Shown here: one piece after another, positions 1 to 7,663 of the stretch | How the letters are laid out: every line of letters begins with the position of its first letter | Numbering within the stretch: the first letter of the stretch is position 1 | Assembly: GCA_946482655.1 (NCBI GenBank) | Contig: CAMLSA010000037.1 | Span: forward strand, 1-27,572 | From: an uncultured Sphingomonas sp. | GTDB taxonomy: Bacteria > Pseudomonadota > Alphaproteobacteria > Sphingomonadales > Sphingomonadaceae | DNA length: 27,572 bases | Reading direction: 5' to 3' | Position numbers and translations under genes: made by a program | The notes under the pieces: generated by a model | The model's input: only the letters and a program-made list of their open reading frames with translations | Databases searched by the model: none | Told to the model about the DNA's origin: nothing

Positions 1-694
1 AATAGCTGTTGAGCATCGACACCACGACCGGCATGTCCGCGCCCACGATGGGGATGATCAGCAGGAAGCCGATCAGGAAGGCGAGCGCGGTGATGGTGAA
101 GAACACCCACTGCGCATCGTCGGTAACGAAATAGCCGATCAGACCGAGGATCGCGGCTAAGGTGCCCAGATTGATGACATGGCGCATCGGCAGCATGATC
201 GGTGCGCCCGACATGTTGCCGTTGAGCTTGAGGAAGGCGATCACCGATCCCGAGAAGGTGATCGCGCCGATCGCCACGCCCAGGCCCATCTCGATCCGGC
301 TCACGACGTTGATCCGGCCCGTGAGGGCGTCGAGGATGCCGAAGGCTTCGGGATTGAGGAACGCCGCTCCCGCCACCAGCACCGCCGCCATGCCGACCAG
401 CGAGTGGAAGGCGGCGACGAGCTGCGGCATGTCGGTCATCGCGATCCGCCGCGCGGTGATGAAGCCGATCCCGCCGCCGATCGCGACGGCGATGCCGATC
501 TCGACGAGGTTGGTGCCGTGCAGGATGAGCGTCGTCGCCATCGCGATCAGCATGCCGAGCATGCCGAAGCGATTGCCGCGGCGCGAGCTGGTCGGGCTCG
601 AAAGCCCGCGCAGCGCGAGGATGAAGAGAACGCCGGAAACCAGATAGGCCAGCTGAGCCCAGGCGGGTGTAGCGGCCAGGTCGTGCATGGTCAT
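1..694 (-). CDS. pntB: NAD(P) transhydrogenase subunit beta (partial, C-terminus outside window)
   Basis: Beta subunit of the proton-translocating transhydrogenase, an inner-membrane complex that uses the proton gradient to transfer hydride from NADH to NADP+. The frame read on the minus strand begins MTMHDLAATPAWAQLAYLVS and continues through several hydrophobic helices rich in Gly/Ala. The last residues in the window, ending VGADMPVVVSMLNSY, match the conserved end of the membrane domain just before the linker to the NADP-binding domain III. About 231 of the roughly 460 residues usual for PntB are present; the rest lies beyond base 1. The start ATG is 12 bases after the pntA2 stop, with an AAGGG ribosome site overlapping that stop, so the two genes are probably translated from one mRNA. 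A second in-frame ATG two codons later is a less likely start. Confidence 0.95.
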   Translation of the reverse strand, partial: MTMHDLAATPAWAQLAYLVSGVLFILALRGLSSPTSSRRGNRFGMLGMLIAMATTLILHGTNLVEIGIAVAIGGGIGFITARRIAMTDMPQLVAAFHSLVGMAAVLVAGAAFLNPEAFGILDALTGRINVVSRIEMGLGVAIGAITFSGSVIAFLKLNGNMSGAPIMLPMRHVINLGTLAAILGLIGYFVTDDAQWVFFTITALAFLIGFLLIIPIVGADMPVVVSMLNSY

Positions 695-706
695 GATTTG
701 CCGCCC

Positions 707-994
707 TTAGCCCTTGCGTTCTTTTTTCTTGTACATGGCGAGCATACGCTCGGTCACCGCGAAACCGCCGAAGATGTTCACGCTGGCGAGAACCACCGCG
801 ATCAGCCCCAGATACTTGGCGAGCGCGCCGCCCGCCGCGGCGCTCGCGATCAGCGCGCCGACGATGATCACCGACGAAATCGCGTTGGTCACCGCCATCA
901 GCGGAGTGTGCAGCGCCGGAGTTACCGACCAGACGACATAATAGCCGACGAAGCAGGCCATAACGAAGATCGAGAGGATCGAAATGAAATCCAT
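707..994 (-). CDS. pntA2: NAD(P) transhydrogenase subunit alpha part 2 (membrane segment)
   Basis: A 95-residue protein that forms the membrane-spanning C-terminal part of the alpha subunit. In E. coli this is fused to the NAD-binding part; in many alphaproteobacteria it is a separate gene, as here. The sequence has about three hydrophobic helices, with the conserved stretch TPALHTPLMAVTNAISS near residues 25-41, and a basic tail ending MYKKKERKG. It lies between pntA1 (20-base gap) and pntB (12-base gap) in the same direction, as expected for subunits of one complex. The start is the ATG at 994, preceded by a purine-rich GGGAAAA stretch. Confidence 0.95.
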   Translation of the reverse strand: MDFISILSIFVMACFVGYYVVWSVTPALHTPLMAVTNAISSVIIVGALIASAAAGGALAKYLGLIAVVLASVNIFGGFAVTERMLAMYKKKERKG

Positions 995-1014
995 GATTTT
1001 CCCGTTCCCCCGGA

Positions 1015-2151
1015 TCAGCCGAGCAAGCGTTCGTTGACGACCTTGCCGCCCTTGGTCAGGCGGATGGCATTGCCGATTTCCTCGTCAAGCACCGGCTTGC
1101 CGGCCTCCTTGTCCCAGAAGGCGCTGAGAAAATTGTAGAGATTGCGGGAGAACAGGGCCGAGGCATCAGCCGCGAGCGTGCTCGCCATGTTCTTCGCGCC
1201 GATGATCTTCACGCCGTGACGCACCACCGTCTGGCCGGAGACCGCGCCCTCGACATTGCCGCCGCTTTCGGCCGCCAGATCGACGATCACCGATCCGGTC
1301 CGCATCGTCGCCACCTGGGCGTCCGAGATCAGCCGCGGCGCCGGGCGGCCCGGAATAAGCGCGGTGGTGATGACGATATCCTGCTTGGCGATGTGGCTCG
1401 ATACCAGCTCGGCTTGCGCCTTCTGATATTCCTCCGACATCTCGGTCGCGTAGCCGCCGGCACCCTCGCCCTCGATGCCGGCCACCGCCTCGACGAAGAT
1501 CGGTTTGGCGCCAAGCGACTGAATCTGTTCCCTCGTCGCCGAGCGAACGTCGGTCGCCGAGACCTGTGCGCCCAGACGGCGCGCGGTCGCGATCGCCTGG
1601 AGCCCGGCGACGCCGACTCCCATGACGAAGCAGCGCGCCGCCGAGACGGTGCCCGCCGCGGTCATCATCATCGGAAAGGCGCGGCCATATTCGGCTGCCG
1701 CGAGCAGCACCGCCTTATAGCCGGCGAGGTTCGATTGCGAGGACAGGATGTCCATCGACTGGGCGCGCGTGATGCGCGGCATGAACTCCATCGCCAGCGC
1801 CTCGAAACCTCCAGCCGCATAGGCGTCGACCCGAGCGCGCCCGCCATTCTCTCCGGTGCCGAACGGGTTGAGCCCGGCGACGATCCAGGCTCCCGGCTTG
1901 GCGCCGGCGATCGAATCCGGGTCGGGGCCCTGCACGCCGAAGATGATGTCGGCGTCCTTGAGGGTCGCCGCGCGGTCGCCGAGCGTGGCGCCCGCGGCCT
2001 GATATTCGGCGTCGGTGATCGCCGCGCGTTGGCCCGCGCCGGTTTCCACCGCCATCTGGGCGCCCAGGGCGACGAACTTCTTCACGGTCTCGGGAGTCGC
2101 GGCCACGCGGCTTTCATCGGCCGCAGCCTCCCTCAACACGGCTATCTTCAA
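1015..2151 (-). CDS. pntA1: NAD(P) transhydrogenase subunit alpha part 1 (NAD(H)-binding)
   Basis: Soluble domain I of the transhydrogenase, which binds NAD(H) and passes hydride to domain III. The N-terminus MKIAVLREAAADESRVAATP is typical of the alanine dehydrogenase/PntA family. A Rossmann nucleotide-binding motif, GVGVAGLQAIATARRLGA, lies near residues 178-195, followed by DVR as the second-strand acidic residue. Its 378 residues are full length for the split form. The start codon appears to be TTG at 2151: no ATG or GTG fits upstream, and an AAGGG sequence inside the end of the preceding oxidase subunit IV gene sits at a suitable distance. The gap to that gene is only 4 bases, which suggests translational coupling. 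Confidence 0.94.
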   Translation of the reverse strand: MKIAVLREAAADESRVAATPETVKKFVALGAQMAVETGAGQRAAITDAEYQAAGATLGDRAATLKDADIIFGVQGPDPDSIAGAKPGAWIVAGLNPFGTGENGGRARVDAYAAGGFEALAMEFMPRITRAQSMDILSSQSNLAGYKAVLLAAAEYGRAFPMMMTAAGTVSAARCFVMGVGVAGLQAIATARRLGAQVSATDVRSATREQIQSLGAKPIFVEAVAGIEGEGAGGYATEMSEEYQKAQAELVSSHIAKQDIVITTALIPGRPAPRLISDAQVATMRTGSVIVDLAAESGGNVEGAVSGQTVVRHGVKIIGAKNMASTLAADASALFSRNLYNFLSAFWDKEAGKPVLDEEIGNAIRLTKGGKVVNERLLG

Positions 2152-2155
2152 CGTA

Positions 2156-2299
2156 TCAGCCCTTGGGAGCGATGAGGAAGATGACGAGGATGCCGGTCAG
2201 CGCGCTGAGGATGGTGCCCCACTTCAGCAGGGTCACGAAGCCCCCGTAGGTCTGGTTGTGCGCCTCGTAATCCATCGGCGCACCATGATCGTCGGACAT
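2156..2299 (-). CDS. aa3-type cytochrome c oxidase subunit IV
   Basis: A 47-residue membrane protein beginning MSDDHGAPMDYEAHNQTYGG and ending FLIAPKG. It has a short polar N-terminus with the conserved M-DYxxHxxTY-F pattern and one transmembrane helix near residues 21-45. This is the bacterial aa3 oxidase subunit IV family (Pfam COX4_pro_2), a small accessory subunit that packs against the catalytic subunits of the terminal oxidase. The gene is the first of the pnt transcription unit, 4 bases before pntA1. Recognition rests on the short but characteristic sequence. The start ATG follows GGGGAAAATAA, a weak ribosome site. Confidence 0.85.
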   Translation of the reverse strand: MSDDHGAPMDYEAHNQTYGGFVTLLKWGTILSALTGILVIFLIAPKG

Positions 2300-2334
2300 T
2301 TATTTTCCCCGGGCTGATTGGCCATCCGGGCGCC

Positions 2335-2363
2335 CTTCTAGACGCAGCTTTCACAGCCCTCAA
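2335..2363 (-). promoter_or_regulatory. possible sigma-70-type promoter of the oxidase subunit IV-pnt operon
   Basis: On the minus strand, TTGAGG (2363-2358) is separated by 17 bases from TAGAAG (2340-2335). Each matches the vegetative consensus at four of six positions, and the -10 lies about 35 bases upstream of the ATG at 2299. This was found by eye and the match is modest. Confidence 0.3.
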
Positions 2364-2411
2364 GGCCAAATGGAGAGTGCGGAAATCAGCGCTCTTCCGG
2401 GTTTAAACTTG

Positions 2412-2431
2412 CTTAGCATTTGAATGCTAAG
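2412..2431. promoter_or_regulatory. perfect 9-bp inverted repeat (operator-like)
   Basis: CTTAGCATT and its exact reverse complement AATGCTAAG are separated by two bases (TG). The dyad is AT-rich compared with its surroundings and lies between the divergent oxidase-IV/pnt operon and the sigma-54 activator gene, about 25 bases before the preferred ATG of the latter. The size and symmetry fit the binding site of a dimeric helix-turn-helix regulator. The two-base centre makes a stable RNA hairpin unlikely, so a DNA-level role is preferred. The regulator is unknown. Confidence 0.55.
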
Positions 2432-2455
2432 GAAATAGCCGAAAGGAAGCCGTGG

Positions 2456-3888
2456 ATGCGTCGCGACAGCCCGCCAGGGCTTTTGCTGATCGATAGCGAG
2501 CCCGCGCAGGCCGGGCTGATCAGCGCGCTCGCGCAGCGCGCCGGTTGGCGCGTGTTGCGCGCGCCCGACATCGCCGCCGCCGAGCGGATCCGCGCAAGCG
2601 AACTGCGTCTGGATGTCGCGCTGATCGACATCTGGTCGCCGGGCGAAGATGCGGTCCGGTCGATCGCCCAGCTTAGGAGCCGCTTCGCCGAACTGCCGGT
2701 CGTCGTCGTCACGGCCCAGCATTCGGTCGACCTCGCCGTGCGGGCGATGCGGGCCGGGGCGCGCGACGTGGTGATCAAGCCGATCGCCGCCAGCCGGCTG
2801 CTCGCCGCGCTCGACAATGCCGCCGCCGCGCAGGGGCAGGCCGGCGAACTGCGCCCGCTTGCCGAAAAATGGGCCGAGTCGCTCGATTTCGCCGAGATTG
2901 TCGGATCGGCACCCGCCTTCCGCAAGGCGATCGGCGTAGCGATCCGCGCCGCCGCGACCGAGGCAACGATCCTGATCGAAGGCGAGAGCGGCGTCGGCAA
3001 GGAAGTTCTCGCCCACGCGATCCATCGCGCCTCGGCGCGCGGCGCGCGGCCGCTCGTCAGCGTCAATTGTGGGGCCATCCCCGCCAATCTCGCCGAATCC
3101 GAATTGTTCGGCCATGAGCGGGGCGCCTTCACCGGCGCGTTCGAACGGCGGCTCGGCATGTTTTCCAATGCTGATGGGGCACCCTCTTTCTCGATGAGGT
3201 CGGCGAGCTGCCTGCCGAGGCCCAGGCCAAGCTGCTCCGTGTCCTCCAGTCGGGCGAGATCCACCCCCTTGGCGACAGCGCGGCGCGCCGGGTTTCGGTG
3301 CGCGTTATCGCCGCGACCGACCGCCGCCTGTCGAACGACGTCGCGCGCGGCCGCTTCCGCGAGGACCTGTTCTACCGGCTTGCGATGGTGCCGGTGGCGC
3401 TTCCCCCCTTGCGCGAACGGACCGGCGACATCGGGGCGCTCGCCGGCCATCTGCTCGGCCGGATTGCCCGCCAGATCGGACTGCCCCGGCTGACTATCGA
3501 CGAAGCCGTGGTGCCGCTGCTCGAGGCCTATGACTGGCCCGGCAATGTCCGTCAGCTCCACAATGTCCTGTTCCGGGCGGCGATCACCTGCCGCCACGGA
3601 CGCCTGACCGTCTCCGATTTCCCGCAGCTCGTTCATGCCGGCAGCCATGCGCCCGCCAAAGACGACGCCCCCGCCCCTGATGCGAACCCCACCCAGTCGG
3701 CCCGCAGCGTCGCGCTGTTCGGCCCCGACGGCCATGTCCGCCCGATGGAGGCGATCGAAGCCGACCTGATCCGCCTGGCGATCGGCCATTATCGCGGCCG
3801 CATGACCGAAGTCGCCCGGCGCCTCCAGATCGGCCGCTCCACCCTCTACCGCAAGCTTGGGGAGCTGGGGATCGAGCAAGCGGGGTGA
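2456..3888 (+). pseudogene. sigma-54-dependent response regulator (NtrC family), frameshifted
   Basis: An activator that would normally be phosphorylated and use ATP hydrolysis to open sigma-54 promoters. Numbered from an upstream TTG at 2420 (subtract 12 for the preferred ATG), the receiver has likely phospho-acceptor D70 and K120, Walker A GESGVGKE is at 188-195, and the sigma-54 contact loop GAFTGA is at 235-240. Just after the codons for ADG (near 3176) the frame is lost. The continuation GTLFLDEVGEL (Walker B), FYRLAMVPVALPPLRER, DWPGNVRQL and a C-terminal Fis-type helix-turn-helix (RMTEVARRLQIGRSTLYRKL) is in another forward frame to 3888. One extra G in the run at 3176-3179 would restore a 477-residue protein. 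Both halves are well conserved, so the lesion is recent or a sequencing error. The ATG at 2456 is preferred for its AAAGGAAG ribosome site. Confidence 0.85.
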
Positions 3889-3972
3889 GTTAGCTTGGGA
3901 TGACGCATGGGGGACGCTTGCACCCGCTCATGCCGCATGGGACATACAGGCGATGCCGCGCGTTGCTCTGCC

Positions 3973-5031
3973 ATGACCGCCCATATCCATGCCATCGGCA
4001 CCGCGGTGCCGGAACATGACATCCACCAGGTCTTCATCGACTGGGCGAGCGGGCGGCTGGCAGCACGCGATCGGACCCTGTTCCTGCGGATGGCCGGACG
4101 ATCGGGTATCGAACACCGCTTCACCGTTCTGCCCCGCCCGCCCGAGGGTGGAACGCCGGTCGATCCGGGCGGCTTCTACGGCGATGCGATACCCCCGACC
4201 TCGGAACGGATGGCGACCTATGCGCGCGAGGCGCCCGAACTGGCGCTGGCGGCGGTCGCGGACCTCGGCAAACGTGCGCCGCTCGACGGCATCACGCATC
4301 TCGTCGTCGCCAGTTGTACCGGCTTCGTCGCCCCCGGCATCGATCAGATCATTGCCCGCCGCCTCGGCCTCGCCGGCGGTGTCGAGCGGACTCTCGTCGG
4401 CTTCATGGGCTGCTACGCCGCGGTCGCCGCGCTGCGCGTCGCGCATCATATCGCCCGTTCGGACGAAGAAGCCCGGGTGCTGGTGGTGACGATCGAACTC
4501 TGCTCGCTCCATCTGCAGGATAGCTCCGAGATCGGGTCGCTGCTCGCCCAGCTCCAGTTCGCCGACGGCGCCGCCGCCGCGCTGGTCAGCGCCGCCCCGG
4601 AAGGCATCGCGATCGACCGCTTCTTCGCCGCGACCCTGCCGGACAGCGACGAGCTGATCCGATGGACGATCGGCGACGAGGGCTTCGTCATGCATCTGTC
4701 GGGCGAAGTCCCCGGCCGGATCGCGCACGCGCTCCTCTCCCCCGAAATGCGCCGCATTGTCCTCGGAAACCGCGCCGCGGCGGACATTCCGAGCTGGGTG
4801 GTCCACGCCGGCGGCCGCTCGATTCTCGACGCTGTCGAACATGGCTTGGGGCTCGGCAGCGCGGCGCTCACCACCTCGCGCGAGACGTTGCGCCGCTTTG
4901 GCAACATGTCCTCGTCGACGCTGATGTTCGCCCTCGCCAGGCTCATAGCGGGGCAGGCGGCGGTCGACGGAATCGCGGTCGCCTTCGGTCCGGGCCTCGC
5001 CGCCGAGGGCTTCGCGATCGCGAGCGTATAG
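3973..5031 (+). CDS. type III polyketide synthase (chalcone/stilbene synthase-like)
   Basis: A homodimeric ketosynthase that condenses a CoA- or ACP-bound starter with malonyl-CoA units and cyclises the product to pyrones or phenolic rings. The catalytic triad is visible: Cys147 in [13 protein letters not shown], His278 in [15 protein letters not shown] and Asn311 in [11 protein letters not shown]. The 352-residue length fits the family. The ATG at 3973 ([13 protein letters not shown]) was chosen because family homology begins there; an ATG at 3907 would add 22 unrelated residues, and neither has a strong ribosome site. Two tailoring genes follow directly, so the product is probably methylated and oxidised. 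Long-chain alkylresorcinol or alkylpyrone products are plausible by analogy, but starter and chain length cannot be read from the sequence. Confidence 0.92.
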   Translation: MTAHIHAIGTAVPEHDIHQVFIDWASGRLAARDRTLFLRMAGRSGIEHRFTVLPRPPEGGTPVDPGGFYGDAIPPTSERMATYAREAPELALAAVADLGKRAPLDGITHLVVASCTGFVAPGIDQIIARRLGLAGGVERTLVGFMGCYAAVAALRVAHHIARSDEEARVLVVTIELCSLHLQDSSEIGSLLAQLQFADGAAAALVSAAPEGIAIDRFFAATLPDSDELIRWTIGDEGFVMHLSGEVPGRIAHALLSPEMRRIVLGNRAAADIPSWVVHAGGRSILDAVEHGLGLGSAALTTSRETLRRFGNMSSSTLMFALARLIAGQAAVDGIAVAFGPGLAAEGFAIASV

Positions 5032-5069
5032 TGCGTTCGCTGGCCCATCCTGCCCTGCAGGAGGAACAG

Positions 5070-5726
5070 ATGGACGCGGCCGATCTCGCGCCGGAGATCT
5101 ACGCCCAGGTGTTGACCGACCTCGCCAGAGTCAACCGCTGGACCTTCACCGCCCGGCCGACGATCGATTTCATCCGGCGCGCGATCGGCGAAGCGACGAG
5201 CTTCACCCTGCTCGACGTCGGCTTCGGCGACGGCGACATGCTTCGCGCAATCGCGCAATGGGCGGAGAAGCGCGGCATCGAAGCAAAACTCGCCGGCGTC
5301 GATCTCAATCCGAGGAGTGCCGCGATCGCCGCGGGGAAAACGCCCGGCCGTTTCGCCATCGACTATATCACCGGGGATTATATCGATCATGTGGATCGGG
5401 GTTTCGATCTGATCATCAGCAGCCAGACCGCGCATCATATGACCCGGGACCAGCTCCAGACCTTCCTGCGCACGATGGAGGCGAAGGCCAAGCGAGGCTG
5501 GCAGATCAGCGACCTGCACCGGCACCGCCTCTCCTATCATGGTTTTCCGCTGCTCGCGCGCATCATGGGCTGGCACCGGATCGTCCGCGAGGACGGCCAG
5601 CTCTCGATCGCCCGCTCCTTTCGCCCGGCCGAATGGCCGCCGGTCCTGGCCGAGGCCGGCCTTGGCCTCGAGGTTCGGATCCTCCGCCGCTTCCCCTTCC
5701 GGCTATGCGTCGAGCGGCTGCGCTGA
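5070..5726 (+). CDS. class I SAM-dependent methyltransferase of the polyketide cluster
   Basis: A 218-residue Rossmann-type methyltransferase. SAM-binding motif I, LLDVGFGDGD, is at about residues 47-56, an acidic residue after the second strand (VDLNPRS) follows, and a post-motif segment reads LIISSQTAHHM. Position between a type III polyketide synthase and a flavoprotein suggests it methylates the polyketide product on oxygen or carbon; this is inference from context. ATG 5070 was chosen for the near-ideal AGGAGGAA ribosome site a few bases upstream. A GTG at 5031 overlapping the synthase stop by one base would add 13 residues ([13 protein letters not shown]) and is a real alternative. The 3' end overlaps the next gene by 22 bases. 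Confidence 0.87.
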   Translation: MDAADLAPEIYAQVLTDLARVNRWTFTARPTIDFIRRAIGEATSFTLLDVGFGDGDMLRAIAQWAEKRGIEAKLAGVDLNPRSAAIAAGKTPGRFAIDYITGDYIDHVDRGFDLIISSQTAHHMTRDQLQTFLRTMEAKAKRGWQISDLHRHRLSYHGFPLLARIMGWHRIVREDGQLSIARSFRPAEWPPVLAEAGLGLEVRILRRFPFRLCVERLR

Positions 5727-6808
5727 TAGCGGGTGGCGGGCCCGCCGGCGCGGCGGCCGCGATCCTGCTCGCGCGCGGCGGAGCGATGCCGGTGCTGGTC
5801 GAGCGGAGCCGCGAGCCGCAGGACGTGGTCTGCGGCGGGTTTCTCGGCGGCGACGCGATCGTCCTGCTCCGTCGCCTGGGTGTCGATCCGGAGCTGCTGC
5901 GCGCCCGGCCGATCCGCCGGGCGCGGCTGATCGCAGGGCGCCGGACCGCCGAGGCCGACCTGCCGTTCGCGGCGACTGGCCTGTCGCGTCGCACGCTCGA
6001 TGCCGCGCTGCTCGATCAGGCCGCCGCGCAAGGCGCGATGATCGAGCGCGGTCTGACCATCCGGCGGATCGATCCGGCCGATCGCTGCCTCCATCTCAGC
6101 GACGAGACGGTGATCGGGGGCGACGCGCTGTTCCTGGCCACCGGCAAGCATGACACACGCGGCGCCGGCCGGCCGCATCCCTCCGGCAGCGACCCGGCGC
6201 TGGGCTTGCGCATCGCGCTGCAGCCGAGCGCCGCCCTGGCCGCCGCGCTCGACGGCGTGATCGAACTGCATCTCTTTCGCCACGGTTATGCGGGCCTGCT
6301 CGCGCAGGAGGACGGGAGCGTCAATCTCTGCCTCTCGGTCGCGCAATCGCGGCTCAAGGCGGCGAGCGGACAGCCGGCCCGCCTGATCGAGGATCTCGCG
6401 CGCGAAGCGCCCTTGCTCGCCGAGCGCTTCGGCGGGGCGGCGGCGGCCTGCGCATGGTCCAGCATCGCCCGTGTCCCCTATGGCTGGCGGGCGCAGCGCG
6501 GCGAGTCCGGGCTGTTCCGCCTAGGCGACCAATCGGCGGTGATCGCGAGCCTGGCCGGCGACGGCATCGCGATCGCGCTGGCGAGCGCTGTGCGCGCGGC
6601 CCACTGCTTCCTCCAGGGCGGCGCTGACGCGGCAGTCAGGTTCCAGACCGGCTTCGCACACCACGCGCGTCGCCCGGTCCACCTCGCCAACCTGCTCAGG
6701 CATTGGGGCGAGACGCCGTGGATCGCGAGACCGCTGATGGGCCTGTTCGCACGCGCACCCGGCCTGCTGCGCCACGCGGCGGCGGCGACACGGATCGGGG
6801 CGGGCTGA
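5705..6808 (+). CDS. FAD-dependent oxidoreductase/monooxygenase of the polyketide cluster
   Basis: A 367-residue flavoprotein. The N-terminal dinucleotide-binding motif GGGPAGAAAAILLAR (near residues 10-24) ends in VLVERS, the acidic end of the second strand. Later come CGGFLGGDA and the second FAD motif, LGDQSAVIASLAGDGIAIALASA, which contacts the flavin phosphates. This layout is shared by aromatic hydroxylases and the geranylgeranyl reductase-like family, so hydroxylation or dehydrogenation of the polyketide is plausible. The start ATG lies inside the methyltransferase gene, a 22-base overlap that implies coupled translation. The stop is 2 bases from the convergent AHSA1 gene. The family assignment is good; the substrate is unknown. 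Confidence 0.85.
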   Translation: MRRAAALIAGGGPAGAAAAILLARGGAMPVLVERSREPQDVVCGGFLGGDAIVLLRRLGVDPELLRARPIRRARLIAGRRTAEADLPFAATGLSRRTLDAALLDQAAAQGAMIERGLTIRRIDPADRCLHLSDETVIGGDALFLATGKHDTRGAGRPHPSGSDPALGLRIALQPSAALAAALDGVIELHLFRHGYAGLLAQEDGSVNLCLSVAQSRLKAASGQPARLIEDLAREAPLLAERFGGAAAACAWSSIARVPYGWRAQRGESGLFRLGDQSAVIASLAGDGIAIALASAVRAAHCFLQGGADAAVRFQTGFAHHARRPVHLANLLRHWGETPWIARPLMGLFARAPGLLRHAAAATRIGAG

Positions 6809-6810
6809 GG

Positions 6811-7296
6811 TCAGCGCGCCAGAAACACATCCAGCACCTCGAAGCTGCCGCCCCAGCCGCCCTTCATCGACTCCATCGCCTCGCGGAATTCCGCCTCTTC
6901 GGCGGGTGTGGCGTCGATCGGCTTCGAGCTCAGGCGCATGCGAGTGTCGGCGCCGGCCTCCTCAAAGACAACCCTATTCAACAGCACCTTCGGCCAATCG
7001 TCCGAGAAGGGCGAGCCGGTGATGTTGGCCTGCTCGTCGGAGAAGCTGTGCTCCCACACGAGCCGCGATGGCGCGATCACCTCCCGATAGACGAATTTGG
7101 CCCAAAGCCGCATTCCATCGGGCGCGTCGATATGGCTGTGGACCATGCCGCCCGGGCGGATGTCGGCGCTGAGGATAGTCATCTTCGTTCCCTTGGGGCC
7201 AAACCACTGCGCCAGCAGTTCAGGCTTGGTCCACGCATCCCAGACCTCCTGGCGAGGCGCCCTGAACAGGCGCGAGATCGTGAATTCGTCAGCCAT
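6811..7296 (-). CDS. SRPBCC/AHSA1 domain protein
   Basis: A 161-residue protein of the Aha1/START-like helix-grip fold, starting MADEFTISRLFRAPRQEVWD and containing the familiar WTKPELLAQWFGPKG segment near residues 22-36. The family forms a hydrophobic pocket; members next to ArsR-type regulators are common, but their biochemical roles are mostly unknown. The gene overlaps the upstream ArsR-type gene by 8 bases, so the two are surely one operon and translationally coupled. The C-terminus has the usual MKGGWGGSFEVLD pattern. No ligand can be named from the sequence. Confidence 0.9.
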   Translation of the reverse strand: MADEFTISRLFRAPRQEVWDAWTKPELLAQWFGPKGTKMTILSADIRPGGMVHSHIDAPDGMRLWAKFVYREVIAPSRLVWEHSFSDEQANITGSPFSDDWPKVLLNRVVFEEAGADTRMRLSSKPIDATPAEEAEFREAMESMKGGWGGSFEVLDVFLAR

Positions 7297-7624
7297 TGTC
7301 CTGATCCTTCCTGTCCTGCTGGAGCAGCGCGTCGAGCCGGTCGAAGCTGTCCCGCCACAGCGCGGCGACCTCGTCGAACCAGATGCCCGTCTCCTTCAAC
7401 GCGTGGAGCCGCAGCCGCCGCGGGCGTGACTGGGCGGCGCGGCCCTGTTCGATCAGGCCCGCGCCCTCGAGTATCTTGAGGTGACGTGAGATCGCCGGCT
7501 GGCTGATCGCGAAGGGTTTCTGCAGCTCGGCGACCGTGGCCTCGCCCTGCGCGAGTCGGGAGATGATGGCGCGCCGCGTGGGATCGGCGAGCGCGGCAAG
7601 CCGAAGGCTGAGCGGATCATTCAT
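7289..7624 (-). CDS. ArsR/SmtB-family winged-helix repressor
   Basis: A 111-residue regulator with the family signature LAALADPTRRAIISRLAQGE (residues 9-28) and recognition helix ISQPAISRHLKILEGAGLI. I see no cysteine-rich metal site, so it is probably the non-metal subgroup that travels with AHSA1/SRPBCC genes. It overlaps its partner gene by 8 bases. An inverted repeat ATAACC-N4-GGTTAT lies directly upstream over the likely promoter, which suggests autorepression of the two-gene operon. The inducing signal is unknown. There is no ribosome site before the ATG at 7624, and the -10-like TATAAT is only about 10 bases away, so the message may be leaderless. Confidence 0.9.
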   Translation of the reverse strand: MNDPLSLRLAALADPTRRAIISRLAQGEATVAELQKPFAISQPAISRHLKILEGAGLIEQGRAAQSRPRRLRLHALKETGIWFDEVAALWRDSFDRLDALLQQDRKDQDNG

Positions 7625-7633
7625 AATGATCTA

Positions 7634-7658
7634 ATTATATAACCCATCGGTTATGTAA
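7634..7658 (-). promoter_or_regulatory. ArsR operator-like palindrome over a -10 element
   Basis: ATAACC (7639-7644), CATC and GGTTAT (7649-7654) form a perfect 6-bp inverted repeat with a 4-base spacer; the arms extend to TTATATAACC/GGTTATGTAA with one mismatch. On the minus strand TATAAT (7639-7634) matches the -10 consensus fully and overlaps the dyad. A partial -35 (TCTTTA) lies 16 bases upstream. Such placement fits repression by the adjacent ArsR-type protein. Confidence 0.6.
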
Positions 7659-7663
7659 AGAGA

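Noticed and set aside
162..1138. Forward frames opposite the pnt genes
   Set aside because: The minus strand carries clear PntB and PntA2 sequences; the forward frames are low-complexity.
2413..3879. Minus-strand frame of 488 codons across the broken sigma-54 activator
   Set aside because: Both forward halves match the NtrC family; the reverse frame has only compositional bias.
3889..3972. A sigma-54 promoter (GG-N10-GC type) before the polyketide cluster that would link it to the neighbouring activator
   Set aside because: No TGGCAC-N5-TTGC-like sequence was found by eye in this gap, so control by the activator cannot be claimed.
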